A stretch of DNA of 64,000 bases from Streptomyces violaceusniger. GTDB lineage: Bacteria > Actinomycetota > Actinomycetes > Streptomycetales > Streptomycetaceae. The position numbers were made by a program, and so were the translations under genes. The notes below the pieces were generated by a model. The model searched no databases and was not told where the DNA came from. It was given only the letters and a program-made list of their open reading frames with translations. The stretch lies in assembly GCA_005405945.1 (NCBI GenBank), contig BJHW01000001.1, positions 4,650,001-4,714,000 of the forward strand. The letters run 5' to 3'. Every line of letters begins with the position of its first letter. The stretch's first letter is position 1. Below are positions 38,991 to 48,117 of the stretch, in pieces.

Positions 38991-39033
38991 GAGCGACCGC
39001 TCGCGTTTCTCAAGAATGCGAGCGGTCACTCGC
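38991..39033. promoter_or_regulatory. Twin palindromic operators between the MMPL exporter and the TetR gene
   Basis: Two related sites lie 27-28 bp apart: GAGCGACCGCTC (38991-39002) and GCGAGCGGTCACTCGC (39018-39033), each followed by GCGTTT. Each has dyad symmetry (GAGCG/CGCTC arms, GCGAG/CTCGC arms). Placed in the 167-bp divergent gap, they fit autoregulation and repression of the exporter by the TetR protein. Confidence 0.65.
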
Positions 39034-39069
39034 GTTTGTCAATCGAACACGGAGAGCCGGGGAAAACAG

Positions 39070-39729
39070 GTGAGCGAGAGCAAGGCGGACCAGTCCGACG
39101 AGACGGCGAAGCCGCGCCGCAGACAGGCGCGCGGCGAGCGCCGGATCCAGCAGCTGCTCGACGCCGCCGCCAGCGTCTTCTGCCGCACCGGCTACACCTC
39201 GGCGAGCACCAACGCCATCGCCCGCGAGGCCGGGGTCTCCCCCGGCACGCTGTACCAGTTCTTCCCGAACAAGGAGGCCATCGCCGTCGAGCTCGGCGAG
39301 CGCCTCAACCGCCGGATGCTGGAGACCCACGGAGTGGTCTTCACCCTCGAGAACGCCGCGCTGCCGCTGCGCGAACTGCTCGACGCGGTCCTCGACCCGA
39401 TGGTCGAGTTCAACTGCGCGAACCCCGCCTTCCTGACCCTGCTCCAGTCCTCCGACGCACCCGGCCACTTCCTCGAAGAGCACGCCGCCCTGCACGACTC
39501 GATCCAGGACCGCATCAACGAGCTGATCGGCGTCCGCAACCCCGACCTCTCCCCCGAGCGCCGCACCCACACCGCGAACATGGCGTTCGCCCTGTTCAAG
39601 GCCGGGCTGGTGCTGATCATCGGCCATGAGGGCACCGAACGGGAGGCGTACATCGCGGAGTTGAAGACCGCCCTGTACGGCTACCTCGCCCCGGTGCTCG
39701 GCACCGAGGGAATCCCCGCCCAGCCCTGA
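39070..39729 (+). CDS. TetR-family transcriptional regulator
   Basis: This 219-residue protein is counted from GTG 39070 (MSESKADQSDETAKPRRRQA), with GGGGAA upstream; an ATG 54 bases earlier lies within the operator region and is unlikely. The N-terminal helix-turn-helix covers ERRIQQLLDAAASVFCRTGY and TNAIAREAGVSPGTLYQFFP, the latter being the recognition helix region. The C-terminal ligand-binding domain is individual. It likely represses itself and the divergent MMPL exporter through the twin operators, released by an unknown ligand. Confidence 0.92.
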   Translation: MSESKADQSDETAKPRRRQARGERRIQQLLDAAASVFCRTGYTSASTNAIAREAGVSPGTLYQFFPNKEAIAVELGERLNRRMLETHGVVFTLENAALPLRELLDAVLDPMVEFNCANPAFLTLLQSSDAPGHFLEEHAALHDSIQDRINELIGVRNPDLSPERRTHTANMAFALFKAGLVLIIGHEGTEREAYIAELKTALYGYLAPVLGTEGIPAQP

Positions 39730-39837
39730 CCCCCGCACCACGCCCTCGTCGCGCACCCCTCCCCCGCCCGGGCCGCGGAGGGGTGCGCGCGGGCGCGCCG
39801 CACCCGTCACCGACCGGCGCACCACCGACTTCCATCC

Positions 39838-39853
39838 ATACCCCTAGGGGTAT
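39838..39853. promoter_or_regulatory. CsoR-type copper operator
   Basis: ATACCCCTAGGGGTAT is a perfect 16-bp palindrome with the TACCC/GGGTA arms bound by the copper-sensing repressor CsoR in actinobacteria. It overlaps TATAGA, a likely -10, and lies 85 bp before copZ. No csoR gene is in the window. Confidence 0.75.
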
Positions 39854-39938
39854 AGAGTGGGGATCGTCAGGAGACGCTGGGGCATTCCGGTGCCTCCCGC
39901 ACACCGACCGTCACGCTCACCCCACACAGGAGAACCCC

Positions 39939-40163
39939 ATGAGCTCCGAGGCAGTCACCACCGTCTACCAGGTGACCGGTATGACCTGCGGCCACTGCGA
40001 AGGCGCCGTCGCCGAGGAGATCGGCGCCCTCGACGGCGTCAGCTCCGTCAAGGCCGTGGCGTCCACCGGACAGGTCACCGTGGTCTCGGCCGCCCCGCTG
40101 GACGACGAGAGCGTCCGCGCCGCCGTGGACGAGGCGGGCTACGAGCTCGCCGGCCGGGCCTGA
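39939..40163 (+). CDS. copZ: Copper chaperone (CopZ-like heavy-metal-associated domain)
   Basis: This 74-residue protein starts MSSEAVTTVYQVTGMTCGHC, where the MTCGHC motif holds Cu(I) through two Cys. One HMA ferredoxin-like fold makes up the whole protein. AGGAG precedes the ATG by seven bases. It is the first gene behind the CsoR-type operator and hands copper to the CopA ATPase encoded 87 bp downstream. Confidence 0.93.
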   Translation: MSSEAVTTVYQVTGMTCGHCEGAVAEEIGALDGVSSVKAVASTGQVTVVSAAPLDDESVRAAVDEAGYELAGRA

Positions 40164-40250
40164 GCGAGCCCCCACCAAACCCCCGCCGGACCGTGCCGCC
40201 CTGCTCATACAGTCGCCGCACGGCCCGGCCCTCCTCCCAGGAGACCAGAC

Positions 40251-42614
40251 ATGACCAGCACGGCACCCCCCGCCGGGTCCGCCGCCGACACCACGGCGAC
40301 GGCCGGCGGGTCCTCGCAGGTCGAGCTCGCCATCGGCGGGATGACCTGTGCGTCCTGCGCCGCCCGCGTCGAGAAGAAGCTCAACCGGCTCGACGGCGTC
40401 ACCGCCACGGTGAACTTCGCCACCGAGAAGGCCAAGGTGTCCTACGGCGCGGGGATCGAGGTCGCCGACCTGATCGCCACCGTCGTCAAAACCGGGTACA
40501 CCGCCGAGGAACCGCGCCCCGCCGTGCCCGAGTCCCGCGCCCCCGAGGGCGCCGCCGCGCCGGAGGCCGACCCGCGCGGCGAGGCCGCACCGGACTCCCT
40601 GCGCCACCGCATGCTCGTCTCCCTCGCGCTGTCCCTGCCCGTCGTGGTGCTGGCGATGGTGCCGTCCCTCCAGTTCGACAACTGGCAGTGGCTCTCGCTC
40701 ACCCTCGCCGCGCCGGTCGTCGTCTGGGGCGGCGCGCCCTTCCACAAGGCCGCCTGGACGAACGCCCGGCACGGCGCGGCCACCATGGACACCCTCGTCT
40801 CCATCGGCACCCTGGCGGCCCTCGGCTGGTCCGGGTGGGCGCTGTTCTTCGGCCACGCGGGCATGCCCGGTATGCGGCACGGCTTCGACCTCACCGTCTC
40901 CCGCACCGACGGATCGTCCTCGATCTATCTGGAGGCGGCGGCCGGGGTGACCGCGCTGATCCTCCTCGGCCGCTACCTGGAGGCGAGGTCCAAGCGGCGG
41001 GCGGGTGCGGCGCTGCGCGCGCTGCTGGAGCTCGGCGCCAAGGACGTGGCGGTGCTGCGGTACGAGGGGGGCGAGCGCGAAGCGCTCCCGGTTGAGGGTG
41101 GTGGTCGGCGACGGGTCGGGCATGAGGTACGGATCCCCGTCGGCGAGCTGGCGGTCGGTGACCGCTTCGTGGTGCGCCCCGGCGAGAAGATCGCCACCGA
41201 CGGCACGGTGGTCGAGGGCTCCTCCGCCGTGGACGCCTCGATGCTGACCGGCGAGTCGGTGCCGGTGGACGTGGGGGTCGGCGACACGGTGGCGGGCGCG
41301 ACCGTCAACGCGTCGGGCCGGATCGTGGTCGAGGCCACCCGGGTCGGCGCGGACACCCAGCTGTCCCGCATGGCCAAGCTGGTCGAGGACGCGCAGAACG
41401 GCAAGGCCGAGGTGCAGCGGCTCGCCGACCGGGTCTCGGGGATCTTCGTGCCGATCGTGCTGCTGATCGCCGTCGGCACCCTGCTGGGCTGGCTGTTCAC
41501 CACGGGCGACGCGGCCGCCGCCTTCACCGCGGCCGTCGCCGTCCTGATCATCGCCTGCCCCTGCGCCCTGGGCCTGGCCACCCCGACCGCGCTCATGGTC
41601 GGCACCGGCCGCGGCGCACAGCTGGGCATCCTGATCAAGGGGCCCGAGGTGCTGGAGTCCACGCGCCGGGTGGACACCGTCGTCCTGGACAAGACCGGCA
41701 CGGTGACGGCCGGGCAGATGCGGCTGCGCGGGGCCGTCACGGCGCCCGGAGTGGACGAGCGGGAGCTGCTGCGGCTCGCGGGCGCCCTGGAGCACGCCTC
41801 CGAGCACCCGATCGCGCGGGCCATCGCGGACGGCGCGGCCGAGCGGATCGGCGACCTCCCGGCGCCCGCGGACTTCCGCTCCGAGCCCGGCCTCGGCGTC
41901 CAGGGCACGGTGGACGGCCACGCGGTACTGGTCGGCCGCGAGAAGCTGCTCGGCGCCCGGGCCATCGAGCTGCCCGAGGACCTCGCGGCCGCCAAGGCGG
42001 CGGCCGAGTCGGAGGGGCAGACGGCGGTCGCGGTGGCCTGGGACGGCGAGGCGCGCGGCGTCCTCCTGGTGGCCGACGCCGTCAAGGAGACCAGCGCCGA
42101 GGCGGTCGCCCAGCTGCGGGCGCTCGGCCTCACCCCGATCCTGCTGACCGGCGACAACCGGCTGGTCGCGGAGGCGGTGGCCCGCGACGTCGGCATCGAC
42201 GACGTCATCGCCGAGGTGCTGCCGCAGGACAAGGTGGACGTGGTGAAGCGGCTGCGGGACGAGGGCCGTACGGTCGCCATGGTGGGCGACGGGGTCAACG
42301 ACGCGGCCGCCCTCGCCACCGCCGACCTCGGGCTCGCGATGGGCACGGGCACGGACGCGGCCATCGAGTCCGGGGATCTGACCCTGGTCCGGGGCGATCT
42401 GCGGGTGGCGGCGGACGCGATCCGGCTGGCGCGCCGGACCCTCGGCACCATCAAGGGCAACCTCTTCTGGGCCTTCGGCTACAACGTCGCCGCGCTGCCG
42501 CTCGCGGCGGCCGGACTGCTGAACCCGATGATCGCGGGAGCCGCGATGGCGTTCTCGTCCGTGTTCGTGGTGACGAACAGTCTGCGACTGCGGGCCTTCA
42601 CGCCGTCCACATAG
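40251..42614 (+). CDS. copA: Copper-exporting P1B-type ATPase
   Basis: This 787-residue protein starts MTSTAPPAGSAADTTATAGG. An N-terminal HMA domain with GGMTCASCAARVE (residues about 28-40) is followed by eight membrane helices. The ion-path motif CPCALGLATPTALM, the phosphorylation site DKTGT, the actuator TGES, the nucleotide-binding histidine in SEHPIARAI and the hinge GDGVNDAAAL are all present. It pumps Cu(I) out of the cell. A loop of roughly 14 extra residues (around EREALPVEGGGRRRVGHEV, residues 279-297) lengthens the start of the actuator domain. It is transcribed with copZ under the CsoR-type operator, and a hairpin with a T-run at 42947-43016 follows. Confidence 0.95.
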   Translation: MTSTAPPAGSAADTTATAGGSSQVELAIGGMTCASCAARVEKKLNRLDGVTATVNFATEKAKVSYGAGIEVADLIATVVKTGYTAEEPRPAVPESRAPEGAAAPEADPRGEAAPDSLRHRMLVSLALSLPVVVLAMVPSLQFDNWQWLSLTLAAPVVVWGGAPFHKAAWTNARHGAATMDTLVSIGTLAALGWSGWALFFGHAGMPGMRHGFDLTVSRTDGSSSIYLEAAAGVTALILLGRYLEARSKRRAGAALRALLELGAKDVAVLRYEGGEREALPVEGGGRRRVGHEVRIPVGELAVGDRFVVRPGEKIATDGTVVEGSSAVDASMLTGESVPVDVGVGDTVAGATVNASGRIVVEATRVGADTQLSRMAKLVEDAQNGKAEVQRLADRVSGIFVPIVLLIAVGTLLGWLFTTGDAAAAFTAAVAVLIIACPCALGLATPTALMVGTGRGAQLGILIKGPEVLESTRRVDTVVLDKTGTVTAGQMRLRGAVTAPGVDERELLRLAGALEHASEHPIARAIADGAAERIGDLPAPADFRSEPGLGVQGTVDGHAVLVGREKLLGARAIELPEDLAAAKAAAESEGQTAVAVAWDGEARGVLLVADAVKETSAEAVAQLRALGLTPILLTGDNRLVAEAVARDVGIDDVIAEVLPQDKVDVVKRLRDEGRTVAMVGDGVNDAAALATADLGLAMGTGTDAAIESGDLTLVRGDLRVAADAIRLARRTLGTIKGNLFWAFGYNVAALPLAAAGLLNPMIAGAAMAFSSVFVVTNSLRLRAFTPST

Positions 42615-42946
42615 ATTCACCAAGTCCCCATAAGCCGCACAACACCCATACGGCGGAGCCTTGATCTTCAAATCGAGGCTCTTGCCCTTTTATGGCCCTT
42701 ATGGCAAGAGACGCAGATCACAGACAACCCAACGTAACCATCGAGGGGGGTCGCGAGTCTAATGGGACGGTGGGGATACGTCTTGGGGGACGGATCCTGC
42801 TACGCGTAGCCGGGACGACGTACTCGGGGAGCTTTGAGCGGCCCTCCCGTAGGTACGCGTCCCGGCAGATCGCGTCACCAAACGGCCCGCAAGGGCCCGT
42901 GGACGCCCGGCCGGATCCCGTGGGGGGAATCCGCTCCGGGGCAAGG

Positions 42947-43016
42947 GAAGCGCCCCGCTCCGACCCGTGGGGGGATCGGCAGCGGGGCGCTTCTGGCACC
43001 CGCCCCCCTTTTTTTG
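42947..43016 (+). terminator. Hairpin and T-run in the copA-gltA convergent region
   Basis: A perfect 13-bp stem (GAAGCGCCCCGCT at 42947-42959, AGCGGGGCGCTTC at 42981-42993) with a 21-base loop is followed by C6 and T7 at 43004-43016, a classical intrinsic terminator for rightward transcripts. It lies 330 bp after copA. I see no gene in 42615-42946. Confidence 0.65.
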
Positions 43017-43029
43017 GGCTCGGTTCTCC

Positions 43030-43045
43030 CCCAGCTACCGCTGGG
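43030..43045. repeat. Short intergenic palindrome (CCCAGCTACCGCTGGG)
   Basis: A six-base stem with a TACC loop is embedded in a C-rich surround (CTCCCCC before, GGTACCCCC after). Its form resembles a small dispersed intergenic repeat; only a genome-wide count could confirm that. Confidence 0.45.
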
Positions 43046-43146
43046 AGGTACCCCCAGCCGGAAGACCCAAGCGACCGGGATACGACAAGGCACCCGCCCC
43101 TTTCAGAGGAGCACCCGGCCGGGGACCAAGCACCCAAATGCGCGAA

Positions 43147-43174
43147 GTGCCCCGGCCCAAGTGGGACGGGGCAC
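43147..43174 (-). terminator. Hairpin after the citrate synthase gene
   Basis: GTGCCCCG (43147-43154) and CGGGGCAC (43167-43174) form an eight-base stem 20 bp beyond the leftward stop of the citrate synthase gene. No U-run follows. Confidence 0.5.
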
Positions 43175-43194
43175 CCAGAGGCGCGAATGTTGCC

Positions 43195-44484
43195 TTAGCG
43201 CTCTTCGACCGGGACGAAGTCGCGCTCAACCACACCCGTGTAGATCTGGCGGGGGCGGCCGATGCGGGAGCCCGGCTCCTTGATCATCTCGTGCCACTGG
43301 GCGATCCAGCCCGGCAGCCGACCGAGCGCGAACAGCACGGTGAACATCTCCGTGGGGAAGCCCATCGCCCGGTAGATCAGACCGGTGTAGAAGTCCACGT
43401 TCGGGTAGAGCTTGCGCTCCACGAAGTAGTCGTCCGCGAGCGCGTGCTCCTCCAGCTTGAGCGCGATGTCGAGCAGCTCGTCGGACTTGCCGAGCGCGGA
43501 GAGGACATCGTGCGCCGCCGACTTGATGATCTTCGCCCGGGGGTCGAAGTTCTTGTAGACGCGGTGCCCGAAGCCCATGAGCTTCACGCCGTCTTCCTTG
43601 TTCTTCACCTTGCGGATGAAGGTGTCGACGTCGCCGCCCGAAGCCTGGATGCCCTCGAGCATCTCCAGCACGGACTGGTTGGCGCCGCCGTGCAGCGGGC
43701 CCCACAGGGCGTTGATGCCCGCCGAGATGGAGGCGAACATATTGGCCTGCGAGGACCCGACCAGCCGGACCGTGGAGGTCGAACAGTTCTGCTCGTGGTC
43801 CGCGTGCAGAATCAGCAGCTTGTCGAGCGCCGAGACCACGATCGGGTCGAGGTCGTACTCCTGCGCGGGGACCGAGAAGGTCATCCGGAGGAAGTTCTCG
43901 ACATAGCCGAGGTCATTGCGCGGGTAGACAAAGGGGTGGCCAACCGACTTCTTGTACGCATAGGCGGCAATGGTCGGCAGCTTGGCCAGCAGCCGGATCG
44001 TCGAGAGGTTGCGCTGCTTCTCGTCGAAGGGGTTGTGGCTGTCCTGGTAGAAGGTCGACAGCGCGCTGACCACGGAGGACAGCATCGCCATCGGGTGGGC
44101 GTCACGCGGGAAGCCGTCGTAGAACCGCTTGACGTCCTCGTGCAGCAGCGTGTGGCGGGTGATGTCCTCACGGAAGGCCGCCAGTTCATCGACGGTCGGC
44201 AGCTCCCCGTTGATCAGCAGGAAGGCGGTCTCCAGGAAGGAGGCACGCTCCGCCAGCTGCTCGATGGGGTAGCCGCGGTAGCGCAGGATGCCCTGCTCAC
44301 CGTCCAGATAGGTGATCGCGGATTTGTACGCGGCGGTGTTGCCGTAACCGGAGTCCAGGGTCACCAGACCGGTCTGGGCGCGCAGCTTGCCGATATCGAA
44401 GCCCTTGTCGCCGACGGTGCTGTCGACCACCGGGTAGGTGTACTCGCCGTCCCCGTACCGCAGTACTACAGAGTTGTCGCTCAC
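43195..44484 (-). CDS. gltA: Citrate synthase
   Basis: This 429-residue protein starts MSDNSVVLRYGDGEYTYPVV at GTG 44484; GAGGG five bases before it decides against the longer ATG reading from 44538. Type II citrate synthase motifs are present: the catalytic His regions HADHEQNCSTSTVRLVGSSQ and WGPLHGGANQSVLEML, GFGHRVYKNFDPRA, and the catalytic Asp region NVDFYTGLIYRAMGFP. It condenses acetyl-CoA with oxaloacetate at entry to the TCA cycle. It is a monocistronic housekeeping gene, convergent with copA. Confidence 0.96.
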   Translation of the reverse strand: MSDNSVVLRYGDGEYTYPVVDSTVGDKGFDIGKLRAQTGLVTLDSGYGNTAAYKSAITYLDGEQGILRYRGYPIEQLAERASFLETAFLLINGELPTVDELAAFREDITRHTLLHEDVKRFYDGFPRDAHPMAMLSSVVSALSTFYQDSHNPFDEKQRNLSTIRLLAKLPTIAAYAYKKSVGHPFVYPRNDLGYVENFLRMTFSVPAQEYDLDPIVVSALDKLLILHADHEQNCSTSTVRLVGSSQANMFASISAGINALWGPLHGGANQSVLEMLEGIQASGGDVDTFIRKVKNKEDGVKLMGFGHRVYKNFDPRAKIIKSAAHDVLSALGKSDELLDIALKLEEHALADDYFVERKLYPNVDFYTGLIYRAMGFPTEMFTVLFALGRLPGWIAQWHEMIKEPGSRIGRPRQIYTGVVERDFVPVEER

Positions 44485-44635
44485 GTCATCCCTCACCGAC
44501 GTCTGGTTCTCTTCTTCGAGGTGCCCTGACTCCCCCACCTTCCCCTACTCGGGTAGCGAACGTGCACTCGGGGTCGGCCGAAGAGCCTTTTGGCGGCACT
44601 CAGTGCCGCCTTTCACGGCCATCCTGCCCCGTTCG

Positions 44636-46879
44636 TCATCGTTCGGAAACCCATCTGACACGCTCGACTGTCACATCGCCGCCGAGTCGGTGATCCAGCG
44701 CGGTGCAGCGCCTGCCCGCCGAGACCGTGCGCACCGCCTGCCCCAGCGCACGGCGCGAGCCCACCAGCACCACGAGGCGCTTGGCACGGGTCACGGCCGT
44801 GTACAGGAGGTTGCGCTGCAGCATCATCCAGGCCCCGGTGGTCACCGGGATCACGACGGCCGGGTACTCACTGCCCTGTGACCGGTGGATGGTCACCGCA
44901 TAGGCATGAGCCAGCTCGTCCAGCTCGTCGAAGTCGTACGGTACCTCCTCGTCCTCGTCCGTCCGCACGGTCAGCCGCTGCTCATCGGTGTCGAGTGAGG
45001 TGACGACGCCAACCGTGCCGTTGAAGACCCCGTTGGCCCCTTTCTCATAATTGTTACGGATCTGGGTCACCTTGTCGCCGACCCGGAAGACCCGGCCGCC
45101 GAAGCGGCGCTCCGGGAGGTCCGGGCGGGCCGGGGTGATGGCCTGCTGAAGCAGTCCGTTGAGCGTGCCTGCGCCCGCCGGGCCACGGTGCATCGGGGCC
45201 AGAACCTGCACGTCACGGCGGGGGTCGAGGCCGAACTTCGCGGGGATGCGGCGGGCCGCGACATCGACCGTGAGCCGCCCGGCCTCCTCGGTGTCGTCCT
45301 CGACGAAGAGGAAGAAATCCGACAGGCCCTGGGTGACCGGCGGCACCCCCTCGTTGATCCGGTGGGCGTTGGTGACCACCCCGGACTGCTGGGCCTGGCG
45401 GAAGATCCGGGTCAGCCGCACCGCCGGGACGGGGCTGCCGGGGGCCAGCAGATCGCGCAGCACCTCCCCGGCGCCCACGCTGGGCAGCTGGTCCACATCG
45501 CCGACGAAGAGCAGATGGGCACCGGGCGGGACCGCCTTGACCAGCTTGTTGGCCAGCAGCAGATCGAGCATGGACGCCTCGTCGACCACCACCAGGTCCG
45601 CGTCGAGCGGGCGGTCCCTGTCGTACGCCGCGTCCCCGCCGGGCTTGAGCTCCAGCAGGCGGTGGACGGTGGACGCCTCGGCGCCGGTCAGCTCGGACAG
45701 CCGCTTGGCGGCCCGGCCGGTGGGCGCCGCGAGCACCACCTTGGCCTTCTTCGCGCGGGCCAGCTCCACCACGGACCGCACGGTGAAGGACTTGCCGCAG
45801 CCCGGCCCGCCGGTGAGCACCGCGACCTTCTCGGTCAGCGCGAGCCGCACCGCCTGGCTCTGCTCGGGGGCGAGGTCGGCGCCGGTGCGGCCGGCCAGCC
45901 AGCCCAGCGCCTTGTCCCAGTCCACGCCCCGGAAGGCGGGCAGCCGGTCCTCCTCGGTGCGCAGCAGCCGCAGCACCTGGCCCGCGAGGGAGATCTCGGC
46001 GCGGTGGAAGGGCACCAGATAGACGGCGGAGACCGGCTCGCCGCCCTCCGGGCCCGGGACCGGCTCGCGCACCACGCCCTCGTCCTCGGCCGCGAGCTCG
46101 CCCAGGCAGTCGATGACCAGGCCGGTGTCCACCTGGAGCAACTTGACCGCGTCCGCGATGAGTTTCTCCTCGGGGAGATAGCAGTGGCCCTGGTCGGCGG
46201 ACTGGGACAGCGCGTACTGCAGACCGGCCTTCACGCGGTCGGGGCTGTCATGGGGGATGCCGACCGACTGGGCGATCTTGTCGGCGGTGAGGAAGCCGAT
46301 GCCCCAGACGTCGGCCGCCAGCCGGTACGGCTCGTTCTTCACGACCGAAATCGACGCGTCCCCGTACTTCTTGTAGATCCGCACCGCGATGGAGGTGGAG
46401 ACGCCAACCCCCTGGAGGAAGACCATCACCTCCTTGATGGCCTTCTGCTCCTCCCAGGCGGCGGCGATCATCTTGGTGCGCTTGGGGCCGAGGCCGGGGA
46501 CCTCGACCAGCCGCTTGGGCTCCTGTTCGATGACGTCGAGGGTGTCGATGCCGAAGTGCTCGGTGATCCGGTCGGCGATCCGGGGGCCGATGCCCTTGAT
46601 CAGCCCGGAACCGAGATAGCGCCGGATGCCCTGGACGGTGGCGGGGAGGACGGTCTGGTAGTTCTCGACCGTGAACTGTTTGCCATATTGCGGATGGGAA
46701 CCCCAGCGGCCCTCCATCCGCAGCGACTCGCCCGGCTGGGCGCCCAGCAGCGCGCCGACGACGGTGAGCAGATCGCCGGAGCCACGGCCGGTGTCGACCC
46801 GCGCGACCGTGTAGCCGTTCTCCTCATTGGCATAGGTGATCCGCTCCAGGACCCCTTCCAGCACCGCGAGTTTGAGCAT
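44636..46879 (-). CDS. recD2: ATP-dependent RecD-like DNA helicase (RecD2)
   Basis: This 747-residue protein starts MLKLAVLEGVLERITYANEE at ATG 46879. The N-terminal OB-like part is followed by tandem helix-hairpin-helix motifs (LIKGIGPRIADRI, VPGLGPKRTKMI) that mark RecD2. The superfamily 1B helicase motor has Walker A TGGPGCGKSFTVRS, Walker B VVVDEASMLD, motif III GDVDQLPSVGAGEVL and the C-terminal TIHRSQGSEYPAVV and YTAVTRAK motifs. RecD2 is a 5'-3' helicase acting outside RecBCD in repair. It is transcribed leftward, convergent with nothing, and ends 97 bp before the next open region. Confidence 0.94.
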   Translation of the reverse strand: MLKLAVLEGVLERITYANEENGYTVARVDTGRGSGDLLTVVGALLGAQPGESLRMEGRWGSHPQYGKQFTVENYQTVLPATVQGIRRYLGSGLIKGIGPRIADRITEHFGIDTLDVIEQEPKRLVEVPGLGPKRTKMIAAAWEEQKAIKEVMVFLQGVGVSTSIAVRIYKKYGDASISVVKNEPYRLAADVWGIGFLTADKIAQSVGIPHDSPDRVKAGLQYALSQSADQGHCYLPEEKLIADAVKLLQVDTGLVIDCLGELAAEDEGVVREPVPGPEGGEPVSAVYLVPFHRAEISLAGQVLRLLRTEEDRLPAFRGVDWDKALGWLAGRTGADLAPEQSQAVRLALTEKVAVLTGGPGCGKSFTVRSVVELARAKKAKVVLAAPTGRAAKRLSELTGAEASTVHRLLELKPGGDAAYDRDRPLDADLVVVDEASMLDLLLANKLVKAVPPGAHLLFVGDVDQLPSVGAGEVLRDLLAPGSPVPAVRLTRIFRQAQQSGVVTNAHRINEGVPPVTQGLSDFFLFVEDDTEEAGRLTVDVAARRIPAKFGLDPRRDVQVLAPMHRGPAGAGTLNGLLQQAITPARPDLPERRFGGRVFRVGDKVTQIRNNYEKGANGVFNGTVGVVTSLDTDEQRLTVRTDEDEEVPYDFDELDELAHAYAVTIHRSQGSEYPAVVIPVTTGAWMMLQRNLLYTAVTRAKRLVVLVGSRRALGQAVRTVSAGRRCTALDHRLGGDVTVERVRWVSER

Positions 46880-47051
46880 GCCCCGACCGTACCGCCGGGA
46901 GCCGACAGGCGGTTCGGGCCTGTGGACAACGCTCGCGGGAACGCCCATGAGCACGCCCGTGGGCACGCCCGCGAGGGAAGAACGTGCGCGTGTGCCCCAT
47001 GGCGGAATATCACGATCCGGTTTCACCGGGGGCCGACCTCTTGCCTCCATC

Positions 47052-47087
47052 CATGTAATCGATTCCAATCTCATGTAATCGATTCCA
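47052..47087. promoter_or_regulatory. Twin LacI-type operators upstream of the ribose operon
   Basis: The 16-base sequence CATGTAATCGATTCCA occurs twice as a direct repeat, at 47052-47067 and 47072-47087, 20 bp (two helix turns) apart. Each copy has the AATCGATT dyad with a central CG, as in LacI-family operators. The second copy lies just before AAGGAGG of the LacI-family gene, which points to autorepression and control of the whole rbs operon. Confidence 0.75.
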
Positions 47088-47101
47088 CAAGGAGGTGGAC
47101 G

Positions 47102-48117
47102 ATGCCGGCCATCAAGGATGTGGCGCGGCGTGCCGGGGTCTCCGTGGCGACGGTCTCACGGGTGCTCAATGACCACCCCTCCGTCCGCGCGGACACCCGC
47201 GAACGGGTGCTCGCCGCGGTCGCCGACCTCGGCTATCGCCCCAACGCGGTGGCCCGCTCGCTGCGCACCGACCAGACCCGGACCCTGGGGCTGGTCATCA
47301 GCGATGTGCTGAATCCCTTCTTCACCGAACTGGCCCGCTCGGTCGAGGACGCCGCCCGCGAGCTGGACTACAGCGTGGTCATCGGCAACGCCGACGAGCG
47401 GCCCGACCTCCAGGACCACCATGTGCGCACCCTGATGGACCGCCGCATAGACGGACTGCTGGTCAGCCCCACCGACGGCGGCTCCCCGATGATGCTGGCC
47501 GCCGCCCGCGCCGGGACCCCCATGGTCTTCGTCGACCGCTGGATCGAGGACGAGGGTCTGGACCGGGTGCCGGTGATCCGCACCGACGGGCGCGGAGCCA
47601 TCCGCGCTCTGGTGGCCCATCTGTGCGCCCTGGGCCACCGCCGGGTCGCGATCATCGCGGGCCCCGCGGCCACCACGACCGGACGCGAGCGGGTGGACGC
47701 CTTCCGCTCCGCGCTGCGCGAGTTCGGCCTGGAGCTGCACGAGGACCACATCGGCCAGGGGACTTCCAGGCCGCCAGCGGCCGCCGGGTGACCGCCCGCT
47801 TCCTCGATCTGCCACACCCCCCGGACGCCGTCTTCGCCGCGGACAACCTGATGGCGCTCGGCGCGATGGACGAGATCCGCGCGCGGGGCCTGCGAGTGCC
47901 GGACGACGTGGCGCTCGCCGCGTTCGACGACATCCCCTGGTTCGTCCACACCGATCCGCCGATCACCGCCATCGCCCAGCCGACCGGGGCGCTCGGCCGT
48001 GCCGCCGTGACGGCGCTGATCGATCTCGTCGAGGGGCGGCCCGCCGAGTCGGTGACCCTGTCCGCCCGTCTGGTCACCCGCGGCTCGTGCGGCGAGCCCG
48101 AAGGGAGCAAGCCATGA
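47102..48117 (+). CDS. rbsR: LacI-family transcriptional regulator of the ribose operon, frameshifted
   Basis: The protein starts MPAIKDVARRAGVSVATVSR, a standard LacI helix-turn-helix with hinge (GYRPNAVARSLRT). The ribose-binding-like effector domain runs to HEDHIGQG and continues in the next frame as DFQAASGRRVTARFLDLPHP to the stop at 48117, with about 338 residues in all. The break is at the GGGG run near 47757-47761. It is the first gene of rbsR-A-CB-K-D, and its TGA overlaps the rbsA ATG (48114-48117). Its likely ligand is ribose or a related pentose, by context. Confidence 0.87.

Noticed and set aside
39867..42671. 934-codon minus-strand frame opposite copZ-copA.
   Set aside because: It is a shadow of the copA codon bias; the plus strand carries every P-type ATPase motif.
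42692..43198. Possible plus-strand ORF of 168 codons between copA and citrate synthase, and a minus-strand one at 42718-43137.
   Set aside because: Neither has a plausible ribosome site, family motif or normal codon bias, and the DNA is dominated by hairpins and C/G runs.
45188..47791. 867-codon plus-strand frame opposite the helicase gene and running into the LacI gene.
   Set aside because: Only its end, the LacI protein from 47102, is real. The part opposite recD2 is antisense and low-complexity.
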